64,000 nucleotides of DNA from Salvelinus alpinus (Eukaryota > Chordata > Actinopteri > Salmoniformes > Salmonidae). Shown piece after piece: positions 1-13,064 of this stretch. A program made the translations under genes and the position numbers. Position 1 is the first letter of the stretch. The number at the start of each line of letters is the position of its first letter. The DNA lies in assembly GCF_045679555.1 (NCBI RefSeq), contig NC_092090.1:26137038-26201037 (forward strand), written 5' to 3'. Under the pieces are notes generated by a model. That model was given only the letters and a program-made list of their open reading frames with translations. It was not told the DNA's origin and made no database searches.

Positions 1-2255
1 GATATATTGGAATTAGTGGATATATGGATACTTAAATACCCAAATAAAGTACTTTAAGAATATGTTTTCATTTCAGGCTCCTCCATCTCCACTAACTGAA
101 ACTAATTGTATGGATTTTTTCCCTAATAATAATGTAAAATTAACATCTGTACAGAAAGACTATTGTGAAGGCCAAATTACAGAGGAGGAACTGCTTGATG
201 CAATTGGGACCTTTAAGGATGGGAAAACTCCAGGGCTGGATGACATACCAGTGGAAGTATACAAAACTTTTTTTTATATACTCAAAGGACCATTATTAGC
301 ATGTTTTAACCACTCCTATATAAATGGTAGATTATCAGACACGCAACAAGAAGGTCTGATATCATTATTACTGAAACAGGACCCAAGTGGTATATATAAA
401 GATCCAGTCCATTAAAAAAATTGGAGACCTCTTACACTTTAGTGTTGTGATGCAAAAATCCTAGCAAAATACTTGGCCCATAGAATTAAAAAGGTTTTTT
501 ACATGGACGATACATTGGAGATAATATAAGACAAGTACTGGAAACAATAGAATACTATGAAATATCGGGCACACCGGGTCTGGTTTTCATAGCTGATATT
601 CAAAAGACTTTTGATAAAGTACGACTGGAGTTTATATATAAATGCCTAGAATATTTACATTTTGGGGAATCTCTTATAAAATGGGTTAAAGTTATGTATA
701 GTAACCCTAGGTGTAAAATAGTAAATAATGGCTACATCTCAGAAAGTTTTAAACTATCTAGAGGAGTAAAACAAGGTTGTCCACTATCAGCATATCTATT
801 TATTATTGCCATCGAAATGTTAGCTGTTAAGATTAGATCAAACAATAATATTAAGGGATTAGAAATCCATGGCTTAAAAACTAAGGTGTCATTGTACGCT
901 GATGATTCATGTTTTCTTTTTAAACCACAATTAGAGTCTCTCCACAGCCTCATAGAGGCTTTTTTTTGCTATCCTCTCTGGAATAAAACCAAATTATGAT
1001 AAGTGTACTATATTACGTATTGGATCACTAAAAAATGCTAATTTTACATTACCATGTAGTTTACCAATTAAATGGTCTGACTGAGATGTGGACATACTCG
1101 CTATACAAATCCCAAAAGAAAGAAATGATCTCACTCCAATAATGTTTTATAGAAAGTTAGCAAAAATAGATAAGATCTTGTTACCATGGAAAGGAAAATA
1201 CCTGTCTATTTGTGGAAAAATCACCCTGATTAACTCTTTAGTCATATCACAGTTTATCTATTTGCTTATGGCTTTGCCTACACCTAGTGACCTGCTTTTT
1301 AAATTATATGAACAAAAAATATTCAATTTTATTTGGAACGGCAAGCCAAATAAAATTAAAAGGGCCTATTTATTTAACGAATATGAATTCGGAGGGCAGA
1401 AATGATTAAATATTAAAGCCTTAGACCTCTCACTAGACCTCTCAATCAGTCATACAAAAGTTATACTTAAATCAAAACTGGTTCTCTAGTAAATTGGTAC
1501 GAATGTCTCATCCTATGTTCAGGAAGGGCCTTTTTCCCTTTATTCAGATTACACCTGCTCACTTTCGGTTGTTTGAAAAGGAAATAATTTCCAAAATATC
1601 TTTATTTTTTAAACAAGCCTTAGAAAGTTGGTTGCAATTTCAGTTTAATCCACCTGAAAAGACAGAACAAATAATACAACAAATATTGTGGTTAAATTGA
1701 AATATACTAATTGATTAAAAAAACTGTAGTTTTCTAAGAAATGTTTAAAAAAGGTATAATTTTAGTGAATGATAACATAAATAGGACTGGTGGAGTTATG
1801 TCACACATGCAGCTAACACAGACATATGGAAATGTCTGCTCTACCCAAAATTACAACCAATTAATTGCAGCATTACCACAAAAATGGAAGAGGCAAGTAG
1901 AAGGTGGATGGACATCAGAAATAGAGGAAGGACTAAGAACAAACAAGAGAGAACTATTGTAAAGTAGACTGTTTCTGTAAAATGTGTATAAAATGTATAA
2001 ATTGAAGGTAAAAGCCGAAGTGTTTATTAGTTTACTCCAATTGGGGGATCGGTGGTAGGGTTTGCGGGGAATAATAATGAAGGTATATCCTTTAAAGAAG
2101 TATGTATGTCTATATAGGTATGTGTATGTATATATGTGTATATGTATGCATGCGTGTATGGATATACATATTTACCCCAAAAATATATGGGAGATTGGAA
2201 ATTATGCAGACAATTACATTGATAGAAGCAACATTCTTTCCGCAATATTAAGCTG
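1..2255 (+). mobile_element. Degenerate L1/Tx1-type non-LTR retrotransposon (LINE), 3' part
   Basis: The window opens inside a LINE. Conceptual translation in shifting frames gives reverse transcriptase blocks in the right order: a KTPGLDDIPVEVY block near 225-265, NWRPL near 420-430, a GLVFIADIQKTFDKV block near 580-620, SRGVKQGCPLSAYLF near 757-801 and the catalytic YADD near 895-906. A thumb/C-terminal region with LPWKGKYLSICGKITLINSL follows near 1170-1240. The frame breaks repeatedly (stops near 412, 441 and 1081; frame changes near 440-540 and 1000), so the copy is dead. From about 2165 to 2255 the sequence matches, as I recall it, a 3' tail often seen in salmonid DNA. The 5' end lies outside the window. 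Confidence 0.85.
62..1405 (+). pseudogene. LINE ORF2 reverse transcriptase remnant
   Basis: Three main fragments lie in different frames: 62-412 (fingers, PGLDDIP motif), 694-996 (palm, GVKQGCPLSAYLF and YADDS) and 1088-1402 (thumb and following region). In an active element this protein would nick DNA and copy its own RNA into the genome. The aspartate pair of YADD is intact, but the frame is broken by stops and small indels. The segment between NWRPL and the GLVFIAD block is also shortened near 500. No endonuclease domain is visible, because it would lie before base 1. Assignment to the L1/Tx1 side rather than RTE or L2 rests on motif wording only and is tentative. Confidence 0.85.
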
Positions 2256-2271
2256 ATCCTGTTTTTTTTTA

Positions 2272-2690
2272 AACAGGAAGTATGCCCAGTAAGGGCCTAA
2301 TGTAACAGGAAGTATGCCCAGTAAGGGCCTAATGTAACAGGCAATATGCCCAGTAAGGGCCTAATGTAACAGGCAATATTCCCAGTAAGGGCCTAATGTA
2401 ACAGGCAGTATGCCCAGTAAGGGCCTAATGTAACAGGCAGTATGCCCAGTAAGGGCCTGATGTAACAGGCAGTATGCCTAGTAAGGGCCTGATGTAACAG
2501 GCAGTCTGCCCAGTAAGGGACTAATGTAACAGGCTGTATGCCCAGTAAGGGCCTCATGTAACAGATAGTATGCTCAGTAAAGGCCTCATATAACAGGCAG
2601 TATGCCCAGTAAGGGCCTCATGTAACAGGTAGTATGCCCAGTAAGGGCCTTATATAACAGGCAGTATGCCCAGTAAGGGCCTATGCTTCA
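2272..2690. repeat. 32-bp minisatellite, about 13 copies
   Basis: The unit contains TATGCCCAGTAAGGGCCT followed by an AATGTAACAGGCAG-like segment. Successive copies start 32 bases apart (for example 2281 and 2313). Copies differ by single substitutions such as aatg/catg/gatg and by 'tataac' for 'tgtaac'. The array starts directly after the LINE tail and a short T run. I see no coding potential. Confidence 0.95.
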
Positions 2691-2951
2691 CTCTCTACAT
2701 CACTTTGCCTGCCTCTGCCTCTCTGAGTCTGCCACACCCTGCCTGCAGAAATTCAATCTGACTTCATTATTCTGACAGCTAGACTTATTAATTATGCCTC
2801 AAGCAGCATATCTTCCCAGGCCACACAAAGCCTTCTTTTGAATGTTACCAAGTGATTTGTGGTGTGATGCTTCACTATATTAAAGATGTGCATGTTTAAG
2901 AAAGAGGGGGAGGGAGGATGTGGTGGTTGTAGTGGTGGTTGTGGTGGTGGT

Positions 2952-3174
<223 letters not shown>

Positions 3175-4030
3175 AACACCACAGAGCTGTACGGGCTGAT
3201 TATGAACTTTACAGGTTCCCTGGGGATCTGAACAGACTCAGCTAGGACTTTTTACTGATTGTCTGTGAAGCTTTGTTTATTTTGTATTTCTTACATTTGA
3301 AATCAGCAGCAATCACCCATCATTTGAAGAGACTGTTCTGCACTAGGATGTTTACGCATCCACCATAGTTGTTGGAAACGTGTTGGAGAGGGACAAGTGA
3401 AAAGGAAATATCGGAGCCAACACAGTACATTTGGGGTCTTTGTGTCTTTAGAAATAGCAGCCATGTTTGTCCTGTTCTCTTATTTTGTCGCCCAGCCTCC
3501 CTGTTTCCTCTCAGTGTCACTGGCCTGCAGTAAGAGCTCCTTTACCCAAGGTCAAACATTTTACTATTCGATCGATGGCCAGCGACTTACAAATCATATG
3601 TATTGATCAACGTAATCATCAGGTCGAATGTAGGGTAAACAGTAAAATCATATGCACTTAGGCTTAATAGCTCACATTAAAGCAATTATGCGCGCAAACT
3701 ACGACTGTCTAACCTTAACATATTATGCGGCTGAGCCCCAAAACGTCTTTTAGGGTTTTCTATCCGTGTGATTCTGACCGTAAATCAGAGTTTTACTCCC
3801 TATCGACTGGTGCAGGTGGAAGGCTTGGGGCTGGTGTAATGGGACGCTGAGACTGAAACCCACATTGCCCTCTGGGTAAAACTGCTCTATGACATAATGT
3901 GTCAGTGATTTTTATATGTGTGTCAATACTGAATGTATTTACTAATGACAGTGAAGCGGGAGGTGTAGTGGGCGACCTGCTAATGAACACAGTGCATTTG
4001 GAAGAGTCCGTCCACAGGTCAAGGACTGGA
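3175..4030. other. Unique intergenic sequence, no gene seen
   Basis: Non-repetitive, moderately AT-rich sequence. Short open frames occur on both strands without splice context, strong start context or recognisable domains. I see no RNA gene or known mobile element. Confidence 0.6.
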
Positions 4031-4225
4031 GGTAGAGAGAAAGAAAGAGAGGGAGAGAGAGAGCAGAGAGAGAGAAGGGGGGTAGAGAGGAGAGAGAGAG
4101 AAGGGGGGTAGAGAGGAGAGAGAGGGGGGCGGAGAGAGAGGAGCGAGAGAGAAGTGGTGTAGAGAGGAGAGAGAGGGGGAGCGGAGAGAGAGGAGAGAGA
4201 GAGATGGGGGGGTAGAAAGGATAGA
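4031..4225. repeat. Interrupted (GA)n / GGGG-rich purine tract
   Basis: Almost uninterrupted purines on the plus strand: GAGA runs separated by GGGGGG(T)AGA blocks at roughly 20-35 base intervals. The strand asymmetry allows H-DNA or G-rich structures in principle. The serine/leucine-rich minus-strand frames across it are artefacts of composition. Confidence 0.9.
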
Positions 4226-4281
4226 GAGAAGGGGAACGATCGTCCCCTGCGTGGTAATAAATGTGTGTTCCCATCTAACAC

Positions 4282-4638
4282 TGTCACGGTCGTCGTCGGA
4301 AGAAGACCAAGGTGCAGCGTGGTGATCATACATTTTCTTTTATTATAGTAAATGTCGCCAACAAAACAAGAAAACAAAGAAACGACCGTAAAGCTTAACA
4401 GGGCATTAGTGCCACTAACAAAGATAACTACCCACAAACACCAAAGGATAAAAGGCTGCCTAAGTATGACTCCCAATCAGAGACAACGATAGACAGCTGT
4501 CCCTGATTGAGAACCATACCCGGCCAAAACATAGAAATACAAAACATAGAAATAAAGAACATAGAATGCCCACCCAAATCACAGCCTGACCAAACCAAAT
4601 AGAGACATAAAAAGGCTCTCTAAGGTCAGGGCGTGACA
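4282..4638 (-). repeat. 3' LTR (complete)
   Basis: 357 bp with TG...CA ends, on the minus strand. The part from 4282 to about 4408 is the same as 6396-6519 apart from a few substitutions. The minus-strand reading frame from the interior runs into this LTR and stops at 4581-4579. Confidence 0.8.
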
Positions 4639-6395
4639 GTACCTCCCCCCCCCCCCCCCCCCCCCAAAGGTGGGGACTCCGGCCGCAAAACCTGAACCTA
4701 TAGGGGAGGGTCCGGGTGGGCATCTGTCTGCAGTGGCGGCTCTGGTGCGCTCCACCTCTGGCTCACCCCACTTTGGTGGCGCCTCTTGTGCGGGGACCCT
4801 CGTCGCCGACCCCGGACTGGGGACCTTCTCCGCAGGCCCCGGACTGGGGACCCTCGCCGCAGGCCCCGGACTGGGGACCCTCGTTGTAGGCCCCGGACTG
4901 GGGACCCTCGCCGTAGGCCCCGGACAGGGGACCCTCGTTGTAAGCCCCGGACTGGGGACCCTCGTTGCAGGCCCCGGACTGGGGACCTTCTCCGCAGGCC
5001 CCGGACTGGGGACCCTCGCCGCAGGCCCCGGACTGGGGACCCTCGTTGTAGGCCCCGGACTGGGGACCCTCGCTGCAGGCCCCGGACTGGGGATCCTCGT
5101 TGCAGGCCCCGGATTGGGAATCCTCGTTGCAGGCCCCGGACTGGGGACCGTCGCTGGAGGCCCCGGATTGGGGACCCTCGTTGGAGGCTCCTGACTGGAG
5201 GCCGTCGTTGGAGGCTCCGGACTGGAGGCTGTCATTGGAGGCTCCGGACTGGAGACCGTCGGTGGAAGCTCCTGACTGGGGACCGTCGCTGGAGGATCCG
5301 GACTGGGGACCGTCGCTGGACGCTCCGGACTGGAGTCCGTCGCTGGAGGCTCTGGACTGGAGGCCGTCGCTGGTGGCTCCGGACTGGAGGCCGTCGCTGG
5401 AGGCCCCGGACTGGAGGCCGTCGTTGGAGGCTTCGTGCCATGACTCATCACTGGAGGCTTCGTGCCATGGATCACCACTGGAGGCTTCGTGCCATGGATC
5501 ATCACTGGAGACTTCGTGCAATGGATCATCACTGGAGGCTTCGTGCCATTGATCATCACTGGAAGCTTCGTGCCATGGATCATCACTGGGCCGTGGAGAC
5601 GCACTGGAGGTCTGGAGAGCAGAGCTGGCACAACCCATCCTGGCTGGATGCTCACCCTAGCCCGGCAACTGCGGTGCGTTGGCACAGGACGCACTGGGCT
5701 GTGAGAGCGCACCGGAGACACTATGCGTAGAGCCGGCACAGGATATACTGGGCCGAGGAGGCGCACTGGAGGTCTGGAGCGTAGAGCTGGCACCACCCTT
5801 CCTGGCTGGATGCTCACCCTAGCCCGGCAACTGCGGGGTGCTGGCACAGGACGTACTGGGCTGTGTACACGCACCGGAGACACAGTGCGCAGAGCCGGCG
5901 CAGGATATCCTGGACCGAAGAGACACACTGGAGGCCAGACGCGCTGAGCCGGCACCATCCGTCCTGGCTGGATGCCCACTCTAGCCCGGCCGATGCGGGG
6001 AGCTGGAATATAGCGCACCGGGCTATGAGTGCGCACTGGAGACACACTGCGCAGAGCCGCATAACATGGGGCCTGACTAGTCACACTCTCCCCAGGGTAA
6101 GCATGAGGAGTTGGCTCAGGTCTCCAACCTGACTCAGCCAATCTCCTCGTGTGCCCCCCCCAAAAAACTTTTGGGAGTGGCTTCTCGGGCTTCCGTGCTA
6201 GCCGTGTCCCCTCGTAACGCTGGGCCCCCTTTCTAGCTGCCTCCGCCTTCCTAGCTGCTTCCACCTGTTCCCATGGGAGGCGATCCCTTCCGGCCAGGAT
6301 CTCCTCCCACGTCCAGAATCCTTTGCCCTTCAGGATGTCCTCCCATGTCCAGTCCTCCTTACCATGCTGCTTGGTCCGTTTGTGGTGGGTAGTTC
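4579..6395 (-). CDS. Gag-like/low-complexity frame of the LTR element, made of tandem repeats
   Basis: The minus-strand frame is open from the 5' LTR edge (about 6440) to a stop at 4579-4581, roughly 600 codons. There is no obvious ATG; GTG and other codons are the first candidates. The N-terminal part, with EDWTWEDILKG and WTWEEILAGRDRLPWEQ followed by an Ala/Arg/Lys-rich stretch (about 6350-6180), looks like a basic Gag-type segment. Next come three 54-residue repeats (about 6062-5600), then many 9-residue repeats of the MIHGTKPPV and SPEPPATAS types (5590-4790). A glycine run encoded by the poly-G tract and an LTR-encoded tail end the frame. I know no enzyme domain in it. All repeat units are multiples of three, so the frame survives expansion. 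It may be a decayed or domesticated Gag fragment, or simply open by chance. Confidence 0.5.
4645..4665. repeat. Poly-C/poly-G run (polypurine tract on the minus strand)
   Basis: Twenty-one C on the plus strand directly next to the LTR start at 4638. On the minus strand this is the G-rich primer tract of the element. Its length makes it prone to sequencing or assembly error. Confidence 0.9.
4785..5590 (-). repeat. 27-bp coding minisatellite inside the LTR element
   Basis: About 30 units of 27 bp, with a shared core CCCCGGACTGGGGACC or its derivatives. Three sub-families appear in order: 4785-5150, 5150-5440 (CCGGACTGGAGGCCGTCGCT type) and 5440-5590 (CATGGATCATCACTGGAGGC type). All have the same period and therefore encode 9-residue units in the minus-strand frame. 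Confidence 0.92.
5600..6062 (-). repeat. 162-bp tandem repeat, three copies, in frame
   Basis: The anchor AGCCCGGC recurs at 5659, 5821 and 5983, exactly 162 bases apart. Each unit encodes 54 residues on the minus strand with VSPVR.HSPVR and RARV.IQPG motifs. The outer copies are more diverged. Confidence 0.93.
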
Positions 6396-6519
6396 TGTCA
6401 CGGCCGTCGTCGGAAGGAGACCAAGGTGCAGCGTGGTTAGCGTACTTTTTCTTTTATTATAGTAAATGTCGCCAACAAAACAAGAAAACAAAGAAACGAC
6501 CGTGAAGCTTAACAGGGCA
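6396..6519 (-). repeat. 5' LTR remnant (truncated)
   Basis: Direct repeat of the first 124 plus-strand bases of the complete LTR. Identity stops abruptly after AACAGGGCA at 6519; the rest is missing and unrelated AT-rich sequence follows. Confidence 0.8.
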
Positions 6520-7509
6520 GTACTGAGGTACTGTAATTTGTGTGAAGTAAAAACAAATAATATATTTTTTTGTTTTAACGATATTAAATTCCTCTATCAT
6601 TGTTTTCAGTGATGTATCTGTCTTGATCTTGAACAAACCACAGACGAATTGAAAAGAAGTCATTGCCAGTAAATTCACTTCAAGTTCAAGTTTGTTTAAT
6701 TGTCTTTTACACATAATATACTGTACATGGAGTACACAGTGCAATGAAATGCTGACTTGCAGGTACGTTTCACATGCAGCAGGCAGTGTTCTGTTGCTAA
6801 TTTAAGGTAGTTTCTATGCAGCTCTGCTCTGTGTTTGTGCAGTAACTGAGCTAAATATGCAAGTGATGACAGCCACTGGCTGCAGGTACTGTGTATGAAC
6901 CCACACACCCCCCCACACAGGCCAGCCCCCAGAGCGCTCAGAAGATTAGGACTACTGTGCTACTGTGGTAAATGATATGCAAGTAACACTCTTATTAGAA
7001 TTCCACAGGGATGTATTTTCTGGTTGGAACTAGATATTATAACTTAACGATATTCTTAGAGGAATTACATTTTGAATTGCAAACTATTGAGCATTGCTAC
7101 AACCATTGCATAATATATAGAGCTGGGATTTGTTTTTCATTTGAGAAAAATAGTGTGGACGATCTCAATCATATTCAATCGTAGGTGAAAAAACGACTAT
7201 CTTTGATGAAAATATCAAGTTTAGCAATAGCCTGATAGAGGAGGTATTCCATTTTGACTGCTCCCATTCAAATGCATGCTGTATAATGAACTGGGTTCGA
7301 CTATATGCACATTTGTTAAAGAGTTTAAATGGATTGTGGAGCAAAACATTTGCTCAGAAAGTTTATTTTTAAAGCTATTTCTCAGTCTGATGATTCAATC
7401 GTTTGTTTAATAACCACTTTCCGCCTCTCCCTTTTTATCCCGAATAATGATGAAACATGCTCATGAAAAATGTATTGGGATATGATCTATCTGCATATGC
7501 CGATTGGGT

Positions 7510-7516
<7 letters not shown>
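6520..7516. other. AT-rich intergenic sequence, no gene seen
   Basis: Mostly unique. The segment near 6690-6770 (TTTGTTTAATTGTC... GTGCAATGAAATGC) may be a decayed tail of a fish interspersed repeat, but it is too short to classify. No exon-like open frame. Confidence 0.5.

Positions 7517-7596
<80 letters not shown>
7516..7596. repeat. (GA)n microsatellite
   Basis: Pure GA for about 78 bases, followed by unique sequence. Confidence 0.97.
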
Positions 7597-8690
<1,094 letters not shown>

Positions 8691-9164
8691 CACAATAATG
8701 GCTTATTCCTACACTAGCCTCATTCAATTCACAAAAAGGTGATTGTTTCCTAAATAGTTTGTGTTCATGTTGATTTTTAATTAATTATTTGCTGGTTTTG
8801 TTGCTCACTCACTGGCTTTTTCTTCTTTCGAGGGCTAAAGCGGGGAGGGGTTACAGAGAAAGAAATAGGGAGAGAGAGAGAGGGTGGAGGGGTGGCGTTG
8901 TTGGATCTGGTTACTGCTGGCTTTTCCCACAAAGTGATCAGAGCCTGAAAGTTGAGAGCATGTTCCCTTGCAGCGGGTTTACTCCTGTTTCCAGTTTAAC
9001 CTCCTATTAAACTGTCCTTTGTGCTCCCAGTCTGCTGGCATTGCCCCAGTTACATTCACATACCTGTCAGGTCACACAGGTTAAGGACTGGGGGGGCGAC
9101 CAGGGCCAGCACTAAACCATCCCTCTCTTGTCCCTCTCTCTCAGTCGCTCCGGTCTCCCTGACA

Positions 9165-9480
9165 CCATCGGCATGAAAGAGGAAAAATGGAGAAGTATAA
9201 ACTACAACAGTTTGATGAGCAGTGGGGCAATAAATTCATTAATCATAATTTTATGCCTCATCAAACTCTTTACCCAGCCCCCTCCATGGGAGTTACACAA
9301 ATTAGCCAGTGAAAAAGCAGTAATTTTAGTTCAGCTAGGTAAGTGCTTTTTGATTGCCTTCTTGAACAATGCTTCCCTTGACAAGCTAATAAATCAGATG
9401 TCTCTAAAAACCTCAAGTGCAGGCTGTGCAGCTAGTGTGAACCACGATGCCACCAATCTCAGCCCCCCAAAACAAAAGGA
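9165..9480. promoter_or_regulatory. Candidate conserved noncoding element
   Basis: Unique AT-rich block with several homeodomain-type cores (AATTCATTAATCATAATTTT near 9233-9252) and a perfect 10-bp inverted repeat, GTTTGATGAG at 9210-9219 and CTCATCAAAC at 9257-9266. A 128-codon plus-strand frame runs through it but has only a TTG start and no domain. Location about 9 kb past irx5, in a locus known for many enhancers, suggests a regulatory role. This is inference, with no alignment behind it. Confidence 0.3.
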
Positions 9481-9849
9481 CTGTGCGTGGGACGAGGACT
9501 TTGACTACAGCTGAAGCTCTGTCAGGGATTTGTTTTGGAATCCTTTTTTCTCTTTATTTCTCAGACAAAAGGGGCCAGAGCTACAAAGTGACTTGATAAC
9601 TGAATAAAATACACATTATGTCTATGAAGGATGCAGGGCTGGCTTGGATTGGATCAGAATAGTGTCAAGATTGATTGGGATTATGGCCTAATATGATTGA
9701 GACCAGAATGTGCAAAATTCAGTTAGTGCATAATCTCCTCACCGGTATTGGTTTATTTTAGCTTCAGCCAGATGCTAAGGCAGGGATGATGCTAACTGTA
9801 ACCTCCTAGCTTCAGCCTGTGCCAGCTGTGCTGCCGGGTGATGCATAGC

Positions 9850-10048
9850 TACCAGACCAGGGTTCAAATAGTATTTGAAGTAATTTTACATACCTAAAAC
9901 CGGTTTGATTGCGCTTGCCTGTTACAATGGAACCAATTGAAAAATCTGAAAATTGCAAACCTTGCCTACCTGCCAATCCAGGCAGGCCAAAGCAAATGCT
10001 CAAAAGTTATTAAAATATTTAAAATAGTATTTGAACCCAGGTCTGGTA
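9850..10048. mobile_element. MITE-like foldback element
   Basis: The ends are inverted: TACCAGACC(A/T)GGGTTCAAAT at 9850 onward and its complement (ATTTGAACCCAGGTCTGGTA) ending at 10048, about 28 bases matching with few differences. The interior is short (about 140 bp), carries no coding frame, and includes a CTTGCC..GGCAGG-type partial symmetry. It resembles a short nonautonomous DNA element common in fish. Superfamily not determined. Confidence 0.75.
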
Positions 10049-11076
10049 CGTACTGCACTGTACATGTATTGTATTGTACACTCCATCCAGATGGTTGTTT
10101 TATATGGGGCCAACAAATCATCCATTTGTCTGGAAACAGCACTGTTATTGAAAATGAGGTCAATCGATTTATTTGAGCCCTGGTATGTTGCTAGCCATGT
10201 TTGCTTGTTCCAGGTATTAGCGACTTTGACTGTGGCGTGGTTGGAGGTTTGGGGAGGGAGGGGAGAGAGGGAGTCCTTGGGGTGGGGGCTGTGAGTAGGG
10301 AGAGGGGACACAAGGAGGGAGGGAGGGAGATGAGAGGAGGGTGGTCTTTATCTGTTTAAAGCCCTGCTCTGATGAGATTACCTATTGGGCCAGGCTGTAG
10401 ACCACCCTGTTAATTAGGGAACCTCAGCCAACTCTCTCTCCCCCTCTGGCACACAGCCACCACTTGATTTTGGGGAGGCAACACAGCAGAACTGGTATGA
10501 CGGCATCCATGTTTGCATCAATAATCATCTGCTAATGTCTGAAGCACTCAGGTATCAAGTGAGCGCAACACAGGCAGACAGACAGGATGGAATGAAACGG
10601 ATTTCCTTTTCCTTTTTTTGTCCGTGATAGGCACCGTTTGAATTTCAATTTCATTCCCAGACTAATTTATCTGTTGAATGACAATATCCACTACCTGTTC
10701 CTGAAAGAGCAGGCAGTCTCAGATTGGTGTGCTCCGTGTTCTGTCGTTTGATTGGACAGCTCCTGTGTTGCATCATCGACGGGCACTCTTCTTAATTGGA
10801 ATGTAGAGCGTGGTGTCACACAAGGGGACCTGCGTCCCCGTCTCCTCATTGTGTTTCAGGGAAGAAGTCTGGTTCAGAGTTCTGACTGAGGACAGCTATG
10901 CTGCCGTGTCTCCTCTCCTCTCTCCTCCTCATTAGCGTTCTCTACACACACCACTGAACTGAACGCAGCTGAAAATAACTTGGCAAAAAGCACCACGAGT
11001 TTATCTCCATCTTGGGAACTGATCCAATTAAGTAAGTGGCCATTTGCATCCGTCAGGCTACACCAAATCCAGGGGC
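10049..11076. other. Intergenic sequence with possible regulatory blocks
   Basis: 10260-10340 is G/A-rich. 10440-10820 is unique sequence with balanced composition (for example AATCATCTGCTAATGTCTGA near 10522-10541 and TTCTTAATTGGAATG near 10789-10803) that could be conserved, but nothing proves it. No gene. Confidence 0.4.
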
Positions 11077-11153
11077 TGCATCCAAAATGACACCCTATTC
11101 CCTAAAATAGTGCACTACTATTGACCAGAGAATAGGGTACAATTTGGGATGCA
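11077..11153. mobile_element. Short palindromic MITE-like repeat, copy A
   Basis: The left arm TGCATCCAAAATGACACCCT and the right arm (complement of AGGGTACAATTTGGGATGCA) are near-perfect inverted repeats around AGTGCACTACTATTGACC. The same element recurs at 28361, 46512 and 51623. Confidence 0.8.
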
Positions 11154-11257
11154 CCCAGAGAAAATGGCTGACTTGGAGCACAACAAAAAGGGCAAGAAGG
11201 AAAGAGAGAGGAGTTATGTGCAAGATGGTGGTGTGAGAGAGGAGGGTAAAGTCTCCC

Positions 11258-12424
<1,167 letters not shown>

Positions 12425-12659
12425 TGTGCAGGTACCCAGTAACCAGAGCCTATGCCACCTCCTCCAGGGCAGGGCAGGGGCCCCCAGCATGCACCACCAG
12501 TGAGCCCTTACAGGGCCACTGAACAGGGGCCCTCTCCAGTCACAGGGTCAGGAGCTCAGACCACACTGCTGTCAGAATAGACCACTCAATAGGCAGGAAT
12601 TACGAGAGTCAAAGTGTTGTCAGTGGCTTGAGATGTTAGGGGGTATGAAGTGTGTTTTT

Positions 12660-13060
12660 GTAGAAAAAAATTAAGTAATTTAAACATTTCAAAAAGTAAT
12701 TACTGAATTAATTGTATAATGATAATAAAAATAGATGATAAAAATTAATGATACAAAATAAATATATAATACATTTGCATATTAATTTTATAGTAGGCCT
12801 AATTTCCTTTTGTATTTGTATGTTTTAAGTTTTAAATAAATAGTCGACAAATTATTTTTATTTTAAAAATGTCTAATTGATTTTCCCCCTAGTTTATATA
12901 TTCCTTACCAAATTATAACTTTAACAACTTGCTCCAACACAACGGAGTTGTCAGACCTACAGGATAGTGCAGGCTGTAAATAATATCGCAAAGGTGAAAC
13001 AAAGGTTATTTAAAAATCATTAGACGTCAAAAATGAGTTTTGCAGATTTTACATTAAAAT
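12660..13060. other. Very AT-rich intergenic segment
   Basis: A/T content is very high from 12660 to 12920. The perfect inverted repeat GCAGATTTTA/TAAAATCTGC with a 3-base loop occurs at 13042-13064. No gene. Confidence 0.6.
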
Positions 13061-13064
13061 CTGC

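Larger units (their letters stand above)
4282..6519 (-). mobile_element. LTR retroelement, probably non-autonomous, 5' LTR truncated
   Basis: Two direct repeats share the same sequence: 4282-4638 (complete, 357 bp) and 6396-6519 (124 bp, truncated). Read on the minus strand the complete copy begins TGTCACGCCC and ends CGTGACA, so it has the TG...CA ends of an LTR. A purine tract (21 G then AGG) lies immediately before it at 4639-4665, as expected of a polypurine primer next to a 3' LTR. No reverse transcriptase, protease or integrase is visible in about 1.75 kb of interior, so the copy cannot be autonomous. No standard tRNA primer-binding site is obvious after the 5' LTR (near 6395-6376). The missing part of the 5' LTR prevents checking for a target-site duplication. 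Confidence 0.8.

Noticed and set aside
2272-2690. Possible CRISPR-like array of 32-bp repeats
   Set aside because: Continuous tandem repeat without spacers.
3793-4476. 227-codon minus-strand frame
   Set aside because: Runs through the GA/CT-rich tract and part of the LTR; serine/leucine/proline-rich from composition only.
4786-5730. Plus-strand 314-codon Arg/Gly-rich frame
   Set aside because: Opposite-strand reading of the 27-bp repeats; the LTR element's orientation and the polypurine tract point to the minus strand.
9128-9514. 128-codon frame as a small protein gene
   Set aside because: Only a TTG start, no domain, and AT-rich regulatory-like composition. Listed as a candidate noncoding element instead.
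12660-13060. Scaffold/matrix attachment or replication origin in the AT-rich stretch
   Set aside because: High AT alone is not evidence in a genome with many such stretches.
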